From: Fistulifera solaris
Taxonomy: Eukaryota > Bacillariophyta > Bacillariophyceae > Naviculales > Stauroneidaceae
NCBI GenBank assembly: GCA_030295235.1
Contig: AP026140.1
Span: forward strand, 806,001-870,000
Length of the DNA stretch: 64,000 bases
Reading direction: 5' to 3'
Part shown: positions 9,916-20,474 of the stretch, piece by piece
How positions within the stretch are numbered: the stretch's first letter is position 1
How the letters are laid out: every line of letters begins with the position of its first letter
Notes under the pieces: generated by a model
Seen by the model: the letters and a program-made list of their open reading frames with translations, nothing else
Database searches by the model: none
Told to the model about the DNA's origin: nothing
Translations under genes and position numbers: made by a program

Positions 9916-10263
9916 TTACTGGAAACGTAGTTCGATGTTGTTGATCTCCGCCAAAACATCATTGCCACTTTCTTGGGTTGCTTCTGGCATCCCCTCTTCA
10001 TCCGATACATCTTGGCAAAGATACTGAGAGAACGAATTAATGGTTCCTTCTTCAAACAATTGTTTCAACTTTCGGTGCGCCGCATTGATTTCACGGATGC
10101 GACTGGCGTAGCCGACTTCGGAAGGACCGCAGAACGCCTTCAAATCGAACGTTTTGCGTTCGATGGCTGTAAATTCTTCTTCCACATTGGTACACTTGTG
10201 AAAATCGTTGGGTCGAATGTCCAACAATAACATTTGGCTTTTGATTTCCGCTGGGTGGATCAT
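9916..10263 (-). CDS. Hypothetical protein, 115 residues
   Basis: Open frame from ATG 10263 to 9916 with codon use like real genes. The product is soluble and mostly charged, with a probable helical segment at residues 50-75 (rich in E, R, K, A) and an acidic tail. No family is recognised. A good splice acceptor (TTGTTTCAG) lies about 115 bases upstream, so an untranslated or short coding first exon is possible and the start is uncertain. Confidence 0.5.
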   Translation of the reverse strand: MIHPAEIKSQMLLLDIRPNDFHKCTNVEEEFTAIERKTFDLKAFCGPSEVGYASRIREINAAHRKLKQLFEEGTINSFSQYLCQDVSDEEGMPEATQESGNDVLAEINNIELRFQ

Positions 10264-10623
10264 GATAGCACTTTCTCCTGATGATCAAATTCGACGCGTA
10301 TGATGGAAAAATGGATTGGTCTGCAAATGTGAATGCCATTGATAACGATCTGAAACAAGAGACAGGTTGCTTTAGGATGTTTTCGAAATGCAACGAAAGG
10401 GAGATTTTGTGAGATGGACTTCGTTCGAAACAAATAAAGCGGCACTCATTGGTGATTCGCGCAATTGAGCTCAAAACCGCTTCGACGTGAACGCATTCGT
10501 GTGTGACTCCGCTTTTCTCCGCAAGAGGCGAGATGCCTTTTATTTTATTGATAAGCGCAAGTATTCTATTTATCCTCTTCAATTCAAAACAAATAACAAC
10601 AACATTTACTTTATTATCGAATC
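10264..10623. other. Intergenic, divergent promoter region
   Basis: Between the divergent hypothetical gene and the derlin gene. Probably contains the 5' UTR (possibly spliced) of the minus-strand gene. No RNA gene is visible. Confidence 0.45.
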
Positions 10624-11436
10624 ATGCCCGCCCCTCGAATTCATAATGTCGGAGAAGCCGCCGGGCCGGATCAGTGGTTTCAATCGCTTCCGATTGTAAC
10701 ACAATATTGGCTGGGTGCGGCCATGGTGGTGACATTAGCGGGAAACTTTGGCATCATTTCACCCATGCAATTGATCTTCTCGTGGCCCATGATTAAAGAC
10801 AATTTTGAATTATGGCGATTATTGACGCCGTTCTGCTTTGTGGGGGCCTTTAGCTTCAATACACTCATCACGATGTTCATGTTGGTGAACATGAGTCAGC
10901 AATACGAAAAGGGGGGACCGTACAATACCGGAGCGGGAGGAGGAACGGCCGATTATGTCTTCATGCTCATGTTCGGAGCGGTCGTATTGCTCTTGACGTA
11001 CCCCCTCATGGCAGCGTACGCGGCCATGGCACCGCTTTTCGCACGCAATTTAGTGTTTTTCGTATTGTACACGTGGAGCAAACGGCATCCTACATCCCAG
11101 GCCAATATTTGGGGAGTACCCGTCCCGGCGGCATACTTGCCCTTTGCATACGTCGCGTTAACGATATTCATGGGGAACCCAGTGATGGATTTAGTGCACG
11201 GCATGATTGTGGGACATTTGTATTACTTTTTGGCCGAAGTTGTCCCCCGTGTGCATGGCAAAGATATTTTGGTAACACCACAATTCTTGATTGATCGATT
11301 AGGGGTGGGTGAATATCGTCCGCAAGCTCCTCTGCGAAATCCAGCCGATGTTGCCCGAGGTGCGGCGCAACCACCCGCAAATCCTCGGGGAGGACACAAT
11401 TGGGGAGGAGCTGGACAAGCTCTTGGACGAGGCTAG
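10624..11436 (+). CDS. Derlin (Der1-like ER protein)
   Basis: 270 residues, single exon. Derlins are rhomboid-fold pseudoproteases of the ER membrane that help misfolded proteins leave the ER. Visible features are an N-terminal segment with PIVTQYW, the conserved ELWRLLTPFCFVG, about six hydrophobic segments, and a Gly/Pro/Ala-rich cytosolic tail ending HNWGGAGQALGRG. That tail matches the SHP box by which derlin-1 binds the p97/Cdc48 ATPase. No plastid signal or ASAFAP motif is present, so this looks like the ER (ERAD) derlin rather than the symbiont-derived SELMA derlin of the plastid membranes. The 3' end faces XPC, 48 bases away. Confidence 0.9.
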   Translation: MPAPRIHNVGEAAGPDQWFQSLPIVTQYWLGAAMVVTLAGNFGIISPMQLIFSWPMIKDNFELWRLLTPFCFVGAFSFNTLITMFMLVNMSQQYEKGGPYNTGAGGGTADYVFMLMFGAVVLLLTYPLMAAYAAMAPLFARNLVFFVLYTWSKRHPTSQANIWGVPVPAAYLPFAYVALTIFMGNPVMDLVHGMIVGHLYYFLAEVVPRVHGKDILVTPQFLIDRLGVGEYRPQAPLRNPADVARGAAQPPANPRGGHNWGGAGQALGRG

Positions 11437-11484
11437 AAAGTGGAGCAATGATTATAACTAAGAAGATTGTTTGAGTAGTTGCAG

Positions 11485-13738
11485 TTATGATTCATTATCA
11501 GGATTGCCATATTGGCGCTCGATTCGTTCTTTCAAAAGTAGACCCACCATAATTTTTTTCCAACGCTGTAGGACCGTTTTGCGTCGCTTCTCTTCCTCGT
11601 TTAATATTTCGTACTGAGACACTTCTCGGATGGCCTCTTGCACTAGATCGGCATTGTGCTCGTGCACCACGATACCGCTTATACTGGGAGTTCGATTTCC
11701 ACCGTGACCTTCGAATCCAATCAAGCACGGTGCGTACGGAATGCACAACTTTTTGGCAACAGCAGCTGCGCCTCTGACATCGATATGCAAAAGGCCGGGT
11801 GGTAACAATGCTTTTTCTACATTGCGATGGTTGTTCACAGAGATGGGATCCGTCGGACCAACATAGGGTGGCGACCAAGGATCTGTTTGCCATATCGCAT
11901 ATAGCCACTCTTCGTCGCCTTGTTCCAGCGTCTGAGAATCCAATTCGGCTTGCCGATCAGCATCTTCCAGAATGCTTGCTCGCTGTACTTCGCTTCCGTC
12001 ATTTACTTTCCCTACTCCGTACGTAGTGAGTGCTTGGAATGCTTTGGCGCGTTTGGGCCCTTTTCGAGCTTTGACTTTCTTCACGGGTGCTTCGCCGTCT
12101 TTGACACGTCGTCCGTGATAAGGCCACTGCCGGGCTGGACGGGCGATCGAAACATCCGAGCGCAAGAACACACGCTCTCCCTTGACAAATCCGCAAACTT
12201 TCGCTGTGGGATCAATGACTTCGGTTACGCCCAACAACGACGGAATCACATACAGTGGACTTGCTCGAAAAGCTGTTTTGGTTGTGGGTATGGCTTCTTG
12301 TTTCGCAGCCTGTATCAGCTCCTTCGCTTCTTCAATATCATTGTGATGCTGTAACTCAGGAAGAGGAATGCTTTCTTTCGCAGGAAGCTTTCTATCATCT
12401 TCTTCATCGGACAAGACAATCGCACTGGCAACATTCTTCCCGTTTTTGTTCGTCTTTACTATTGATATACCCAGGTCTCTCGAAGGTTTCCCATTAATTT
12501 TTCGAATTGTATCGAGCCACCACGTATCATCTGTTTCCAGTTTCTTCTTTCCCCGAACAAACCCCCGCTGCCGCAGTGCTTCTACCCAACTACTCACATA
12601 CCGTGCTGTCACATCTGTGAGGTGAAACTGGCCAGTTCCCTTGGCTTCATCCAAGATAGCATGTTCCACAGCAACGACATAACCTGGTGTGATCTTTTGT
12701 CTTAACTTCGCCGCAATTCTTCTTCCACAAGGCTTCGATTTGCTGCGGTTGATTTACAATATAGCGACTAGGATCGGCATGGATCCATTTGCACTGCGAC
12801 TTTTCGCTGTCAATCTTCCTCTTTCCTTTTTCTGGTGAAGCAAAACAACAATATATCTCTGTCCATTCCAACATATTGGGCAGATTGTCTGAAGAGGGTG
12901 AAACAGATAGTAGCGGGTGGTGTACTGTGAGATCCAGCGAGATGGGGTCGATAGCTTGAACAAAACGTGTCTTCCAACCCAATGACCGCGTCATGGCAAT
13001 GAATAATGCAAGATTCAAGTCAGTAGAGTTCCTCATCCTTGGCTGATTCTCTAGCAACTGAGGGTCTTCTTCTGCTGTATTAGAGAGAGTAGCGGCGTAT
13101 TGCAACAATTGTTGGGTGTCGAAACGAAATACATCCTCCGGCAAAACTGGTCTCCTGCTTCGTAACCGAGGTGCCCCGGCTTGTCGATTCGCCGCAGCCC
13201 TCTCGTGACGACGTCGTTCTGCACCTCCCACCCAGGTCGAAAACCATGTCATGAAGCTTTCGAGCGTATTCAAAGTGGGACGAGATGTCTCACAAAAGCG
13301 GGCTGGAATCAAACTCAGAGCAATCGCTAGCACTTCTTCGGACGCACAACATGAAGATGCCATTACAGCACGACTGGTCATCGTCAGTAAATGAGTTCTA
13401 TGAAGATTCTTTAAAAGAGACTGCTGACTCGGCGGCAACGATTCGAATCGGAACTTTTCTCTACGCTTCGTCACTTTGCGTTTCACTTGCTCCTTCTTAG
13501 GCGCATTCAAATTAATTGTAACTGGTTGCAAACTGTCCGAAATTTCGTCATGCTCAGCATCTTCCCACTCCAAATCTTCTTCTTCCTCATTTTCTAACGC
13601 AGAGTTTGTCGGCTGCAATTTTTCACCTTCGTCGTCGCTTGTTTCCTCGTCCTGCAATGAAAATCCCTGCTGCTTGGTCCATTGTTCGATATCTTCTTCT
13701 TCCTCATCGTCGGATGCAAGATTCCAGTTGAAGCTCAT
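11485..13738 (-). CDS. XPC: XPC/RAD4 DNA-damage recognition protein, one frameshift
   Basis: Predicted about 750 residues from ATG 13738. An acidic N-terminus (EEEED blocks, residues 8-60) precedes the transglutaminase-like fold (NLALFIAMTRSLGWKTRFV; WTEIYC; W-HADP), then DVTARYVSSW, BHD1 (FRASPLYVIPS, GERVFLRSDV), BHD2 and BHD3 (EWLYAIWQTDPWSPP, ALLPPGLLHID, LCIPYAPCLIGFE). XPC finds helix-distorting lesions for global nucleotide excision repair. The frame breaks near 12715-12722, where one extra A seems present, in the middle of the conserved fold; both sides are clearly the same protein. The gene is head-to-head with a BAH-ELM2-SANT chromatin gene, 321 bases between starts. Confidence 0.88.
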
Positions 13739-14059
13739 GCGGTGAATGAATGAATGCGAAGCAACACTTGTTTGGATCGTATTGTGGCGGTTATGTTCGG
13801 CAAAATGAGCGCGTTTCGCAAAAAATGGAAAGAAAAAAACATATAATACTCCATCCTGCGGATGGTGGTACAGACAGACCGGTACTCGATGCTCCGCAAG
13901 ATTTCGCAAGCAAAAGCAGAGCGCAGCAAACGTCCGTGTCCGTGCTGCGGGATTTGTGCGCATTACCTGGTATATTCTTGCAATTGTATATAGTCTTTTG
14001 CGTCGCAATTATATCATCTCACATATCTCTTTCCTTTAATAATAAAACAAAGAAAGAGA
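13739..14059. promoter_or_regulatory. Shared promoter region of XPC and BAH-ELM2-SANT genes
   Basis: 321 bases between divergent ATGs at 13738 and 14060. It must hold both 5' UTRs and promoters. No specific factor site can be named. Confidence 0.5.
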
Positions 14060-15723
14060 ATGAGCACTTCAAATAAGCGCAGCAGCAGCACCAGCGCCGA
14101 CCCCGCGAATAAACGTCCGCGCCGCAACGCGAAATACACGTGCGAATGGACCAGCCCCGGTACGGATGCGGGTGAACTCTTTGACCCCGATACGTTGGAA
14201 TATGAGAGTGTACGATTGCAATCGCTCGACAAAAAAGACGTTTTTAACATTCGGATTGGTCAAGTTGTGCAGTTGTGGAGTGATGAATTGTGGATTTGTC
14301 GCGTCGAACATTTGTTTCAAACCGCCGACGAAGAACCGCAATTTCGAGGACGATGGTTTTACGGAAAAGCCGATTTGCAGCGTCTTTTGGCCGAATGTCA
14401 AGATGAAGAAGAAGAGCGTGCGTTGGAGGATCTTTGTCAGCAGCTGGGTGATTCGGAACTCGTGTTGAGTAATGTCGAAGAGGATAACCCTCTCGCTGCG
14501 ATTGCGGATATACGAATCGTCCAGTATGAACCGGATTTAGTATCGGCGCACCAGTTCCTGTGTCGCCATTGTTTAGATTGGGATTCGGAAAGCAAATTTT
14601 TCTCGATACGCCCGATTAATGACTCGGATAAATCGTCATCGAACGAAAAGGACAGTAGTCTAGACGAGGAGGACGAAGAGGATGACGACGAAAACAGTCA
14701 AAGCAGCAACGACTACTCTCATGTTATACAAGAGGGAGAAGGTAGCACACGACGAGGCGATATTCAGGTTGGCGATAACTATCAAGCGTCGGTTGGGCCT
14801 TTTGTACCGAACCAGAAAGTTGTCTCGCGCCGTCCGAAACTCTGGTGGAAGCCGGGTTGCATTACCGACGACAATCTTAAAGTTTTTACGGATGAGGTTG
14901 CCGCTATTCAGACCCCTTTCTTGCTGGAAAATAGCATGACCAGTGAGGAACCCTATACGCCCCTTTCTACTTCGCGAGCGCGCGAATTCATGAAATATTT
15001 TCCGGAGGGAGAAATACTCACTGCTTCGCACATGAGTTCCGCATGCATCGCCTTGGGAAAGGACTACTCGAAGCTTTTCAAAGAGTGCGATGTAGATGAA
15101 GTGATTACCGTACTTGCCGAGTCAGAATTCAACGCGAGTGACGCTATCAGCTTTATTCGAAAAGACCATGAAAGGATATCGAGTGCTTGGACCGCTACGG
15201 AACGAGAGATTTTCGACCTTAGCTACCGGCGCAATCACGGAAATTTGCGCGTCGTCGCTCAAGATTTGATGACCAAAACAATGAAGCAAGTTGTGGATTA
15301 CTTCTACCGCTTCAAGATACCCGATCAGTTCCGTCTCTATCAGAACAAGAAGCGCGAGCAGGCCATATATTTGATGGATTGCATCGATAAGCGTCGACGC
15401 GGTCTTCCGATCCCCGCGCCCAAATTTGACGAAAGCGACGGGGAGAGTGTTGACGGGAACACGAAAATTAAGTCATCTCAATGGCAAGAGCACAACGTGG
15501 ACGAAGGGGTACATTCGGTCGATCGTAGGTACAATGCCGCGAAGAAGCTTCTTCATGAGGTCTACTCGCAGATGGGGAAGACGTATTCATGAAGGTCGCG
15601 GCGGCCGTGAGGAAACTTCGAACTTCACATGATCGAACTTTGAAGGAATCGGTTCTCCGTGAGCTCAAAGGGCATCCTGATCTGCAACGACGATTCTTAG
15701 ATTTTCTACCGCGCGACGTATAA
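14060..15723 (+). CDS. BAH-ELM2-SANT chromatin protein (CoREST/MTA-like), one frameshift
   Basis: About 554 residues if one missing G in the run 15574-15577 is allowed. Without it the frame stops at 15592. Order: a Ser-rich basic N-terminus; BAH domain, residues about 50-160 (IGQVVQLWSDELWICRVEHLF, GRWFYGKADL); acidic linker 195-215; ELM2 about 240-300 (VGPFVPNQKV, LWWKPG); SANT about 370-425 (AWTATEREIFDLSYRR, VVDYFYRFK). The tail after the frameshift contains VLRELKGHPDLQRRFLDFLP, which resembles the last helix of a Sin3 paired amphipathic helix. ELM2-SANT proteins recruit histone deacetylases, so a corepressor role is inferred. Confidence 0.82.
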
Positions 15724-15874
15724 AATAAAGAAAAATTTACCGAGATTATCATCGAATTTGTATCATGCTGGAAATAAAACAACAGCTCTCTTTCGAAAAG
15801 CTATCAATATCCGGCACAAAGGGTCTTATGGAAAACATGAAAAAATTGCCACGTGTGCAATGAAAAGCTTGCCC

Positions 15875-17629
15875 TTAGCTCTCAGAACTGCCGTGGCCGA
15901 GGCGCATCCAAATGCGATCAAAGAATTCACGCTGGCCTCCCTGGTCGGCATCAAATTCATTAACAAACTGGTGCTTGGTTCGCTCGAGTTGGTCCTTCAC
16001 TGCCTGGGGGCAAACAGAGCATCGTCGAAGGTGATCGTAGATGTCGTTGACCTTCGAGGGGAGTGTACGGCGACGAGCTGGGAATAAGCGACACAAACCC
16101 AATCTCTTGTGTTCGCAACAATAACGGCAACCGAAACCTGGAAGCCCCAATCTTAAACTTCGTCGGTTTCCGATACGTTCTGCTTCTGTAAGCCGGATAA
16201 ATTGGACTTGCGACATCAAAAAGTACAAAAATTCGGACGCGATGTTGCGATCGTTGGGTAAAATCAAAGAAATATTTCGGTAGGCGTCATCTGTCCAAGG
16301 CTGTCCGGCAGGTAAACCAAAGGAAGGTGCACTGGCTCCAGCTGCTACGGATCGCTCCGTGATAAAAATTCCTTTCGGTGAGTCTGTCATGCCAGCTTTC
16401 ATTGCTGAGTAAATCCAGTATCGCTTGGAGTCGGTTGCCCCTTGAGCTGGTTTGTCTTTGAGTGCAGCAAAACGTTCTTGAGTAGCCGCAGGGATCACAT
16501 CGCAATGGCCAAAGTGATCACGCAACATCATTGTAAAGCTCTGATATATCTGGCGGAGCGATGATGGGAAAGCCGAAGATCTTCCAGCTCGAGATGTGGG
16601 CGCCATGTGCGCACAGAAACGGCACCGCAAACCGACCTGCTGGTATGCAATTGAATTGTTGCGCAACTTTACATCTTCATGGCTGGCTCGAAACACTTCC
16701 ACCAGTTCGTTTCGAACAAAGCAATGAAAATCAGAGAGCCAATTTGGGTCTTCATCAATACCCAACGGGAACATTGGACGCTTGAAGTAAGGATCGCTGC
16801 AAGTCTCCTCACATAGAGGAAGATAAAGAGCACGTCCCTTAGGTACCGGACTACCAACGGCCTCAGTCCCTTTCGAAGGTGAAGAAAGACCTTGAGGAGA
16901 TTGATACGGTTCTATCTTTTGCATCATATCCATGTTAGTACTTCCCGATAGAAAAGGCCCTTGATTGGGTGCCGCTACGTTGCTGCGAGTTCGGGCTTCT
17001 AGCTCTGCCATTTGCATATTTCGAACAGCAGCATGTGCCGCCTGATGACGCGAATGATCCTGATTGACACCTAGTAGTCCATTGGTAGCGAAATTCGAGG
17101 ATTGTAGCTGCTGCTGGGTTTGCAAGAGAGAGCTGAGATTGGGACTGGCAAGTTGCGCTAACAGATTTCTATTTCTGGCGACCTGCTCTTGCATCAAAAG
17201 CTCCGCGTGAAGCCGGATCGCATCATCAATTCCTGAATGAGGCATCATACTGGCGTGTTGCCTGCTAGAAAGCGTGTTCAGGAGACCTCGGATGTCAACC
17301 ATGTTTCCGTGCTCGGATGAGGCGACATCCACACGCCGGCGTTTCTGATGATTCACCAGGTCGTCTTGCAGTTCCGTTGGTCTCTTCGATAAAGCCAACG
17401 AGAGCTGACTCTGCTGACTGCCAGGGTAATTATAGCCTGTCTGATTTGTGAGCTGAGATGCAAGCATTTGCATGATTGCGTCGGGTTGAGTCAAATTATT
17501 TACAGAGGGTTCGCTGTCACCTTTCGCAGCTTCAGCGAAGCCACGGGCTTGACTTCCGGGACTGTCTTCGGCAGCATCGTGGGGCGCAAACGGTGGCATG
17601 CTCATTAGGTGCCTTTCTTGGACGAGCAT
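15875..17629 (-). CDS. Nuclear-type protein with duplicated CxxC...HxxxC zinc modules
   Basis: 584 residues from ATG 17629; ATGs at 17605 and 17599 are also possible. The N-terminal 280 residues are low-complexity (Q, S, N, L) with a basic KRRRVDV patch like a nuclear localisation signal. Two similar modules follow: LRCRFC ... FPSSLRQIYQ ... HFGHC, then GCRYC ... FPARRRTLPSKVNDIYDHLRRC. Each has a CxxC pair, a short R-rich link, FP, a helix with a conserved isoleucine, and HxxxC, so each could bind one zinc. I recognise no named family and infer a stramenopile regulatory protein. The frame is intact. The stop lies 152 bases from the convergent BAH-ELM2-SANT stop. Confidence 0.75.
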   Translation of the reverse strand: MLVQERHLMSMPPFAPHDAAEDSPGSQARGFAEAAKGDSEPSVNNLTQPDAIMQMLASQLTNQTGYNYPGSQQSQLSLALSKRPTELQDDLVNHQKRRRVDVASSEHGNMVDIRGLLNTLSSRQHASMMPHSGIDDAIRLHAELLMQEQVARNRNLLAQLASPNLSSLLQTQQQLQSSNFATNGLLGVNQDHSRHQAAHAAVRNMQMAELEARTRSNVAAPNQGPFLSGSTNMDMMQKIEPYQSPQGLSSPSKGTEAVGSPVPKGRALYLPLCEETCSDPYFKRPMFPLGIDEDPNWLSDFHCFVRNELVEVFRASHEDVKLRNNSIAYQQVGLRCRFCAHMAPTSRAGRSSAFPSSLRQIYQSFTMMLRDHFGHCDVIPAATQERFAALKDKPAQGATDSKRYWIYSAMKAGMTDSPKGIFITERSVAAGASAPSFGLPAGQPWTDDAYRNISLILPNDRNIASEFLYFLMSQVQFIRLTEAERIGNRRSLRLGLPGFGCRYCCEHKRLGLCRLFPARRRTLPSKVNDIYDHLRRCSVCPQAVKDQLERTKHQFVNEFDADQGGQREFFDRIWMRLGHGSSES

Positions 17630-19201
17630 TACGCTTTTTATGACAACAAAACACAATAGATTGATTGTTTGTGAGCACGTCTGCTGCCATCGAAAGTTCC
17701 CGTTGATCTACGGAACACGGCCGTTGTCACGGACCAGATTTTTCGAGATTCGACGAGGGCTATTGACTCTTTCCTGTTTTGTACCGGATAATGTGTACGA
17801 TTTCGTGTCTTTCACTGTGCTGCTTTCGAAATCCGCAATGCTGCACAGCCAAGTTGATTTCTGCGCTTTTTACCGCTAGTGTACAATTTCAATAAATGAT
17901 ATCGCACTTTCAAACCTATAGTCGGTATAATTTAATCGCGCCCTGTGACAGGAAGTAGCGAATATATTGTAGTGGTTAGAAGCATCTTCTTCTTATCAGC
18001 TGATATGTACGTAGCGTTCGCTTGTTCCGGATCCGAATTCCACCCAGTGTAAGGTAATCTGTACAATGACAAAGTTCTTGTAAGAATGAAGAACAAAGAC
18101 AATCACTTTTCATTTTTCACCGCATTTACAACTGCAATTTCAAGTTCCTTAGATGACGGTAGCTACTTTTGCTCGTATTCTAGTTTCCGTGTGCAGTCAT
18201 TGGTTACAGTACACTTTATTACAGGGCAATAGGCCATAAATAATTTGGGCACGTTCTTCTTTTGCTTCGGCACAAGCGACACCGTAAAAAGTAAAAAACC
18301 GTGAGCCAAAAATCCGTACCTCGTAAATCTTTTCAGTGTTTTTGGGGCATTTGGACTTGAATAAGAAGGTGAGAACTTAACGACAGTCCTTCACAGCAAA
18401 TCGTACTCTCGTGTCTCGTGAAGAGAATGCCTAAGGCGTAGATTTGAGGTTAGTCGTACGTGGTATGTCGCCAGCAGTACTGTTAGCTGTTAGTAATCCG
18501 TGCAGCGTGCAGCTTTTGCAACTCTTACTTGCAATCCCCAATTTCCTCCTTCTGCGAAGTACTGGTACGGTACCTGGTGGTAAAAAAGTAAAAAGTTAGG
18601 GTGTTATCCATAATCCATAATTCATACTACGTAACTAATAAATTATCACATGATGTAGACTAGGGCGTAGGGCTTTGCTTGAGGTTTATTATTTGATACA
18701 AGTTGTACTGGCTAGAGGTCTAGTTGTATGTGTTTTAGGTTTTGGTAGACGACTCTAATTCCGAGTTACGAGTCTCTCTGCGTAGAATGAAGCTCGTGCA
18801 TTTTGTGGTTTTTAGGCCTCTCCCTCTTAAGTCCCTATCCGCAATTCATTTAGGCGTTTAGCTTTCCCGATCACTCGTTTAGACTTCATAGCAACCAAGA
18901 CTCCTCGAAACATAGAAGTTAATTCGCTGCAATCGTATTCTCGAAGTATAGCTTGGCCTACAAAATCCTCGAAAGCTAGCTTGATGGCTGCCACTCGAAG
19001 CAGCCAGACGTAGATGCGCGTCCCAACGCGTTGTAGATAGTAACTCCGTTACATAGCGAGAGGTGAAGACGCTTTTCACTCTTCAGATGGAACCTGTTTA
19101 CATTGATTTGCTAGAAACAACATCGTCATGTTTTCCTTCACGGAAATGGCGTATCATTCCGCTGCATTCTGATATCGCACGCGGACTCTTCGCTAGTGAC
19201 A
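17630..19201. other. Long gene-free stretch
   Basis: About 1.57 kb between two minus-strand genes, far above the usual spacing here. Only short, unconvincing frames occur. It is AT-rich with scattered small inverted repeats (for example GCTGC...GCAGC near 18991-19008 and GGTACGGTACC near 18570). Nothing was recognised as an RNA gene; see rejected candidates. Confidence 0.5.
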
Positions 19202-20281
19202 TTATTCTTCCAACAAATACAGCTTGGCATACAGTAGATACTCCCACAAGTAGCTTCGAATCAGACTGCCTACCAGCGGAACAGCGTTGACCGTCGAACC
19301 CAATCGTTCCATCAGCGGTTGCAGAAAAGATCCCCAACACGGTTCTCGAAGCAGATACAGGAGAATGCGCAACTTTCGGCGCTTCACTTCATTCTGCGAC
19401 ACGATATTGCTTTTCGTCGTTACCTTTTGCAGCAATCCAATCGACGTAAGATCCAACAACAATGTCGCACAAAAGACGTCCCATTTATATCCCAGCCCCC
19501 TATTCCCAGCTTCGGCGGAAAGTAGCGGGCGGACGATGTACGCCAATTCACACAACTGATGAATCGATCGTTTCCATCTCATTGGCTGACTCCATTTTGT
19601 TGACAAACTCGGCAAACGTCCTTGTATCAGTAATTGACGTCCACAACGCTTACCCACGTAGATTTCTCGTTCGACGAGTCTTTGTTCCTCGTCCGTAGAA
19701 TAGCCATTCCAATTGTGAAAGATCCCTCCCTGTAACAAGATACCGGTGCATGGCGAACGACGAGTCCAATAACTTCCCAGCAGCGTCAATCGCAACACAA
19801 AACGGAGACGTTCGATCCACACACGTGCATTCGATTTGTTCCGTGCCAGTGCATGGACGATGGGCCACAGGTGCTGCAATATAGAGAGTAGGCACCGAAT
19901 TTCATTCGCGGGGATGGAAGGCTCGACCGAAACCGAAGTGCCGTAACTTTGCGGATGGTTTGTGGTCAGCACATCAAACAACAGACGATGCAATTGCAGC
20001 AATCCCCAAGCAATTTCCCGGAAATTTGATTCTTGGTTCGTCGGCACCCAATAAATAAGACGTCCCAACAATTCGTCCGCCAATAATACGACAGTTCGAT
20101 GTTTCTGTGCCCATGTTGGGGAATCGCCAGTTTCACAATTCATTGCAGCAACGAGCTCTTTTGACATGTCGCAGTCAACAGCGGGACGCGATACAGAAAG
20201 AATAGACTCGTCGCTGTTGCTGGCGAAGTCTTCAAACCGATGTGAAAGCGAAGAATCATTGACTATTAATAATAGCAACAA
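19202..20281 (-). CDS. PEX16: Peroxin-16 (PEX16)
   Basis: 359 residues, one exon. Family features are WAQKHRTVVLLADELLGRLIYWVP near residue 60 (here the segment around the conserved helix), a Gly/Arg-rich GKRCGRQLL, the helix RKLRILLYLLREPCW and the C-terminal VPLVGSLIRSYLWEYLLYAK. PEX16 is a peroxisomal membrane protein that acts early in inserting other membrane proteins with PEX3 and PEX19. The N-terminal 50 residues are not conserved, and a start at the later Met near residue 39 is possible. The frame is intact. Confidence 0.85.
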   Translation of the reverse strand: MLLLLIVNDSSLSHRFEDFASNSDESILSVSRPAVDCDMSKELVAAMNCETGDSPTWAQKHRTVVLLADELLGRLIYWVPTNQESNFREIAWGLLQLHRLLFDVLTTNHPQSYGTSVSVEPSIPANEIRCLLSILQHLWPIVHALARNKSNARVWIERLRFVLRLTLLGSYWTRRSPCTGILLQGGIFHNWNGYSTDEEQRLVEREIYVGKRCGRQLLIQGRLPSLSTKWSQPMRWKRSIHQLCELAYIVRPLLSAEAGNRGLGYKWDVFCATLLLDLTSIGLLQKVTTKSNIVSQNEVKRRKLRILLYLLREPCWGSFLQPLMERLGSTVNAVPLVGSLIRSYLWEYLLYAKLYLLEE

Positions 20282-20474
20282 ACAATTCTCTATTGGTTAT
20301 CGCGTCATCGCGTTGTCACTGTGCTGTTTCTGCAACCGCCTATGTCAAGGTATACCGCTAAGACCTTTTTATGTTCGACCTAACAGAGTAATATGTAGAA
20401 TAGCTAAGGTAACCATCAATAATTAGAATAATCAAACAGCATCCATTCGCCATTCAGAAGTTGATACAATCATT

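Noticed and set aside
17960-18045. tRNA-like or U2 snRNA-like sequence (TAGTGGTTAG, TTCTTATCAG, GGATCCGAATTCC)
   Set aside because: No acceptor or anticodon stem can be drawn, and the highly conserved 5' part of U2 is absent.
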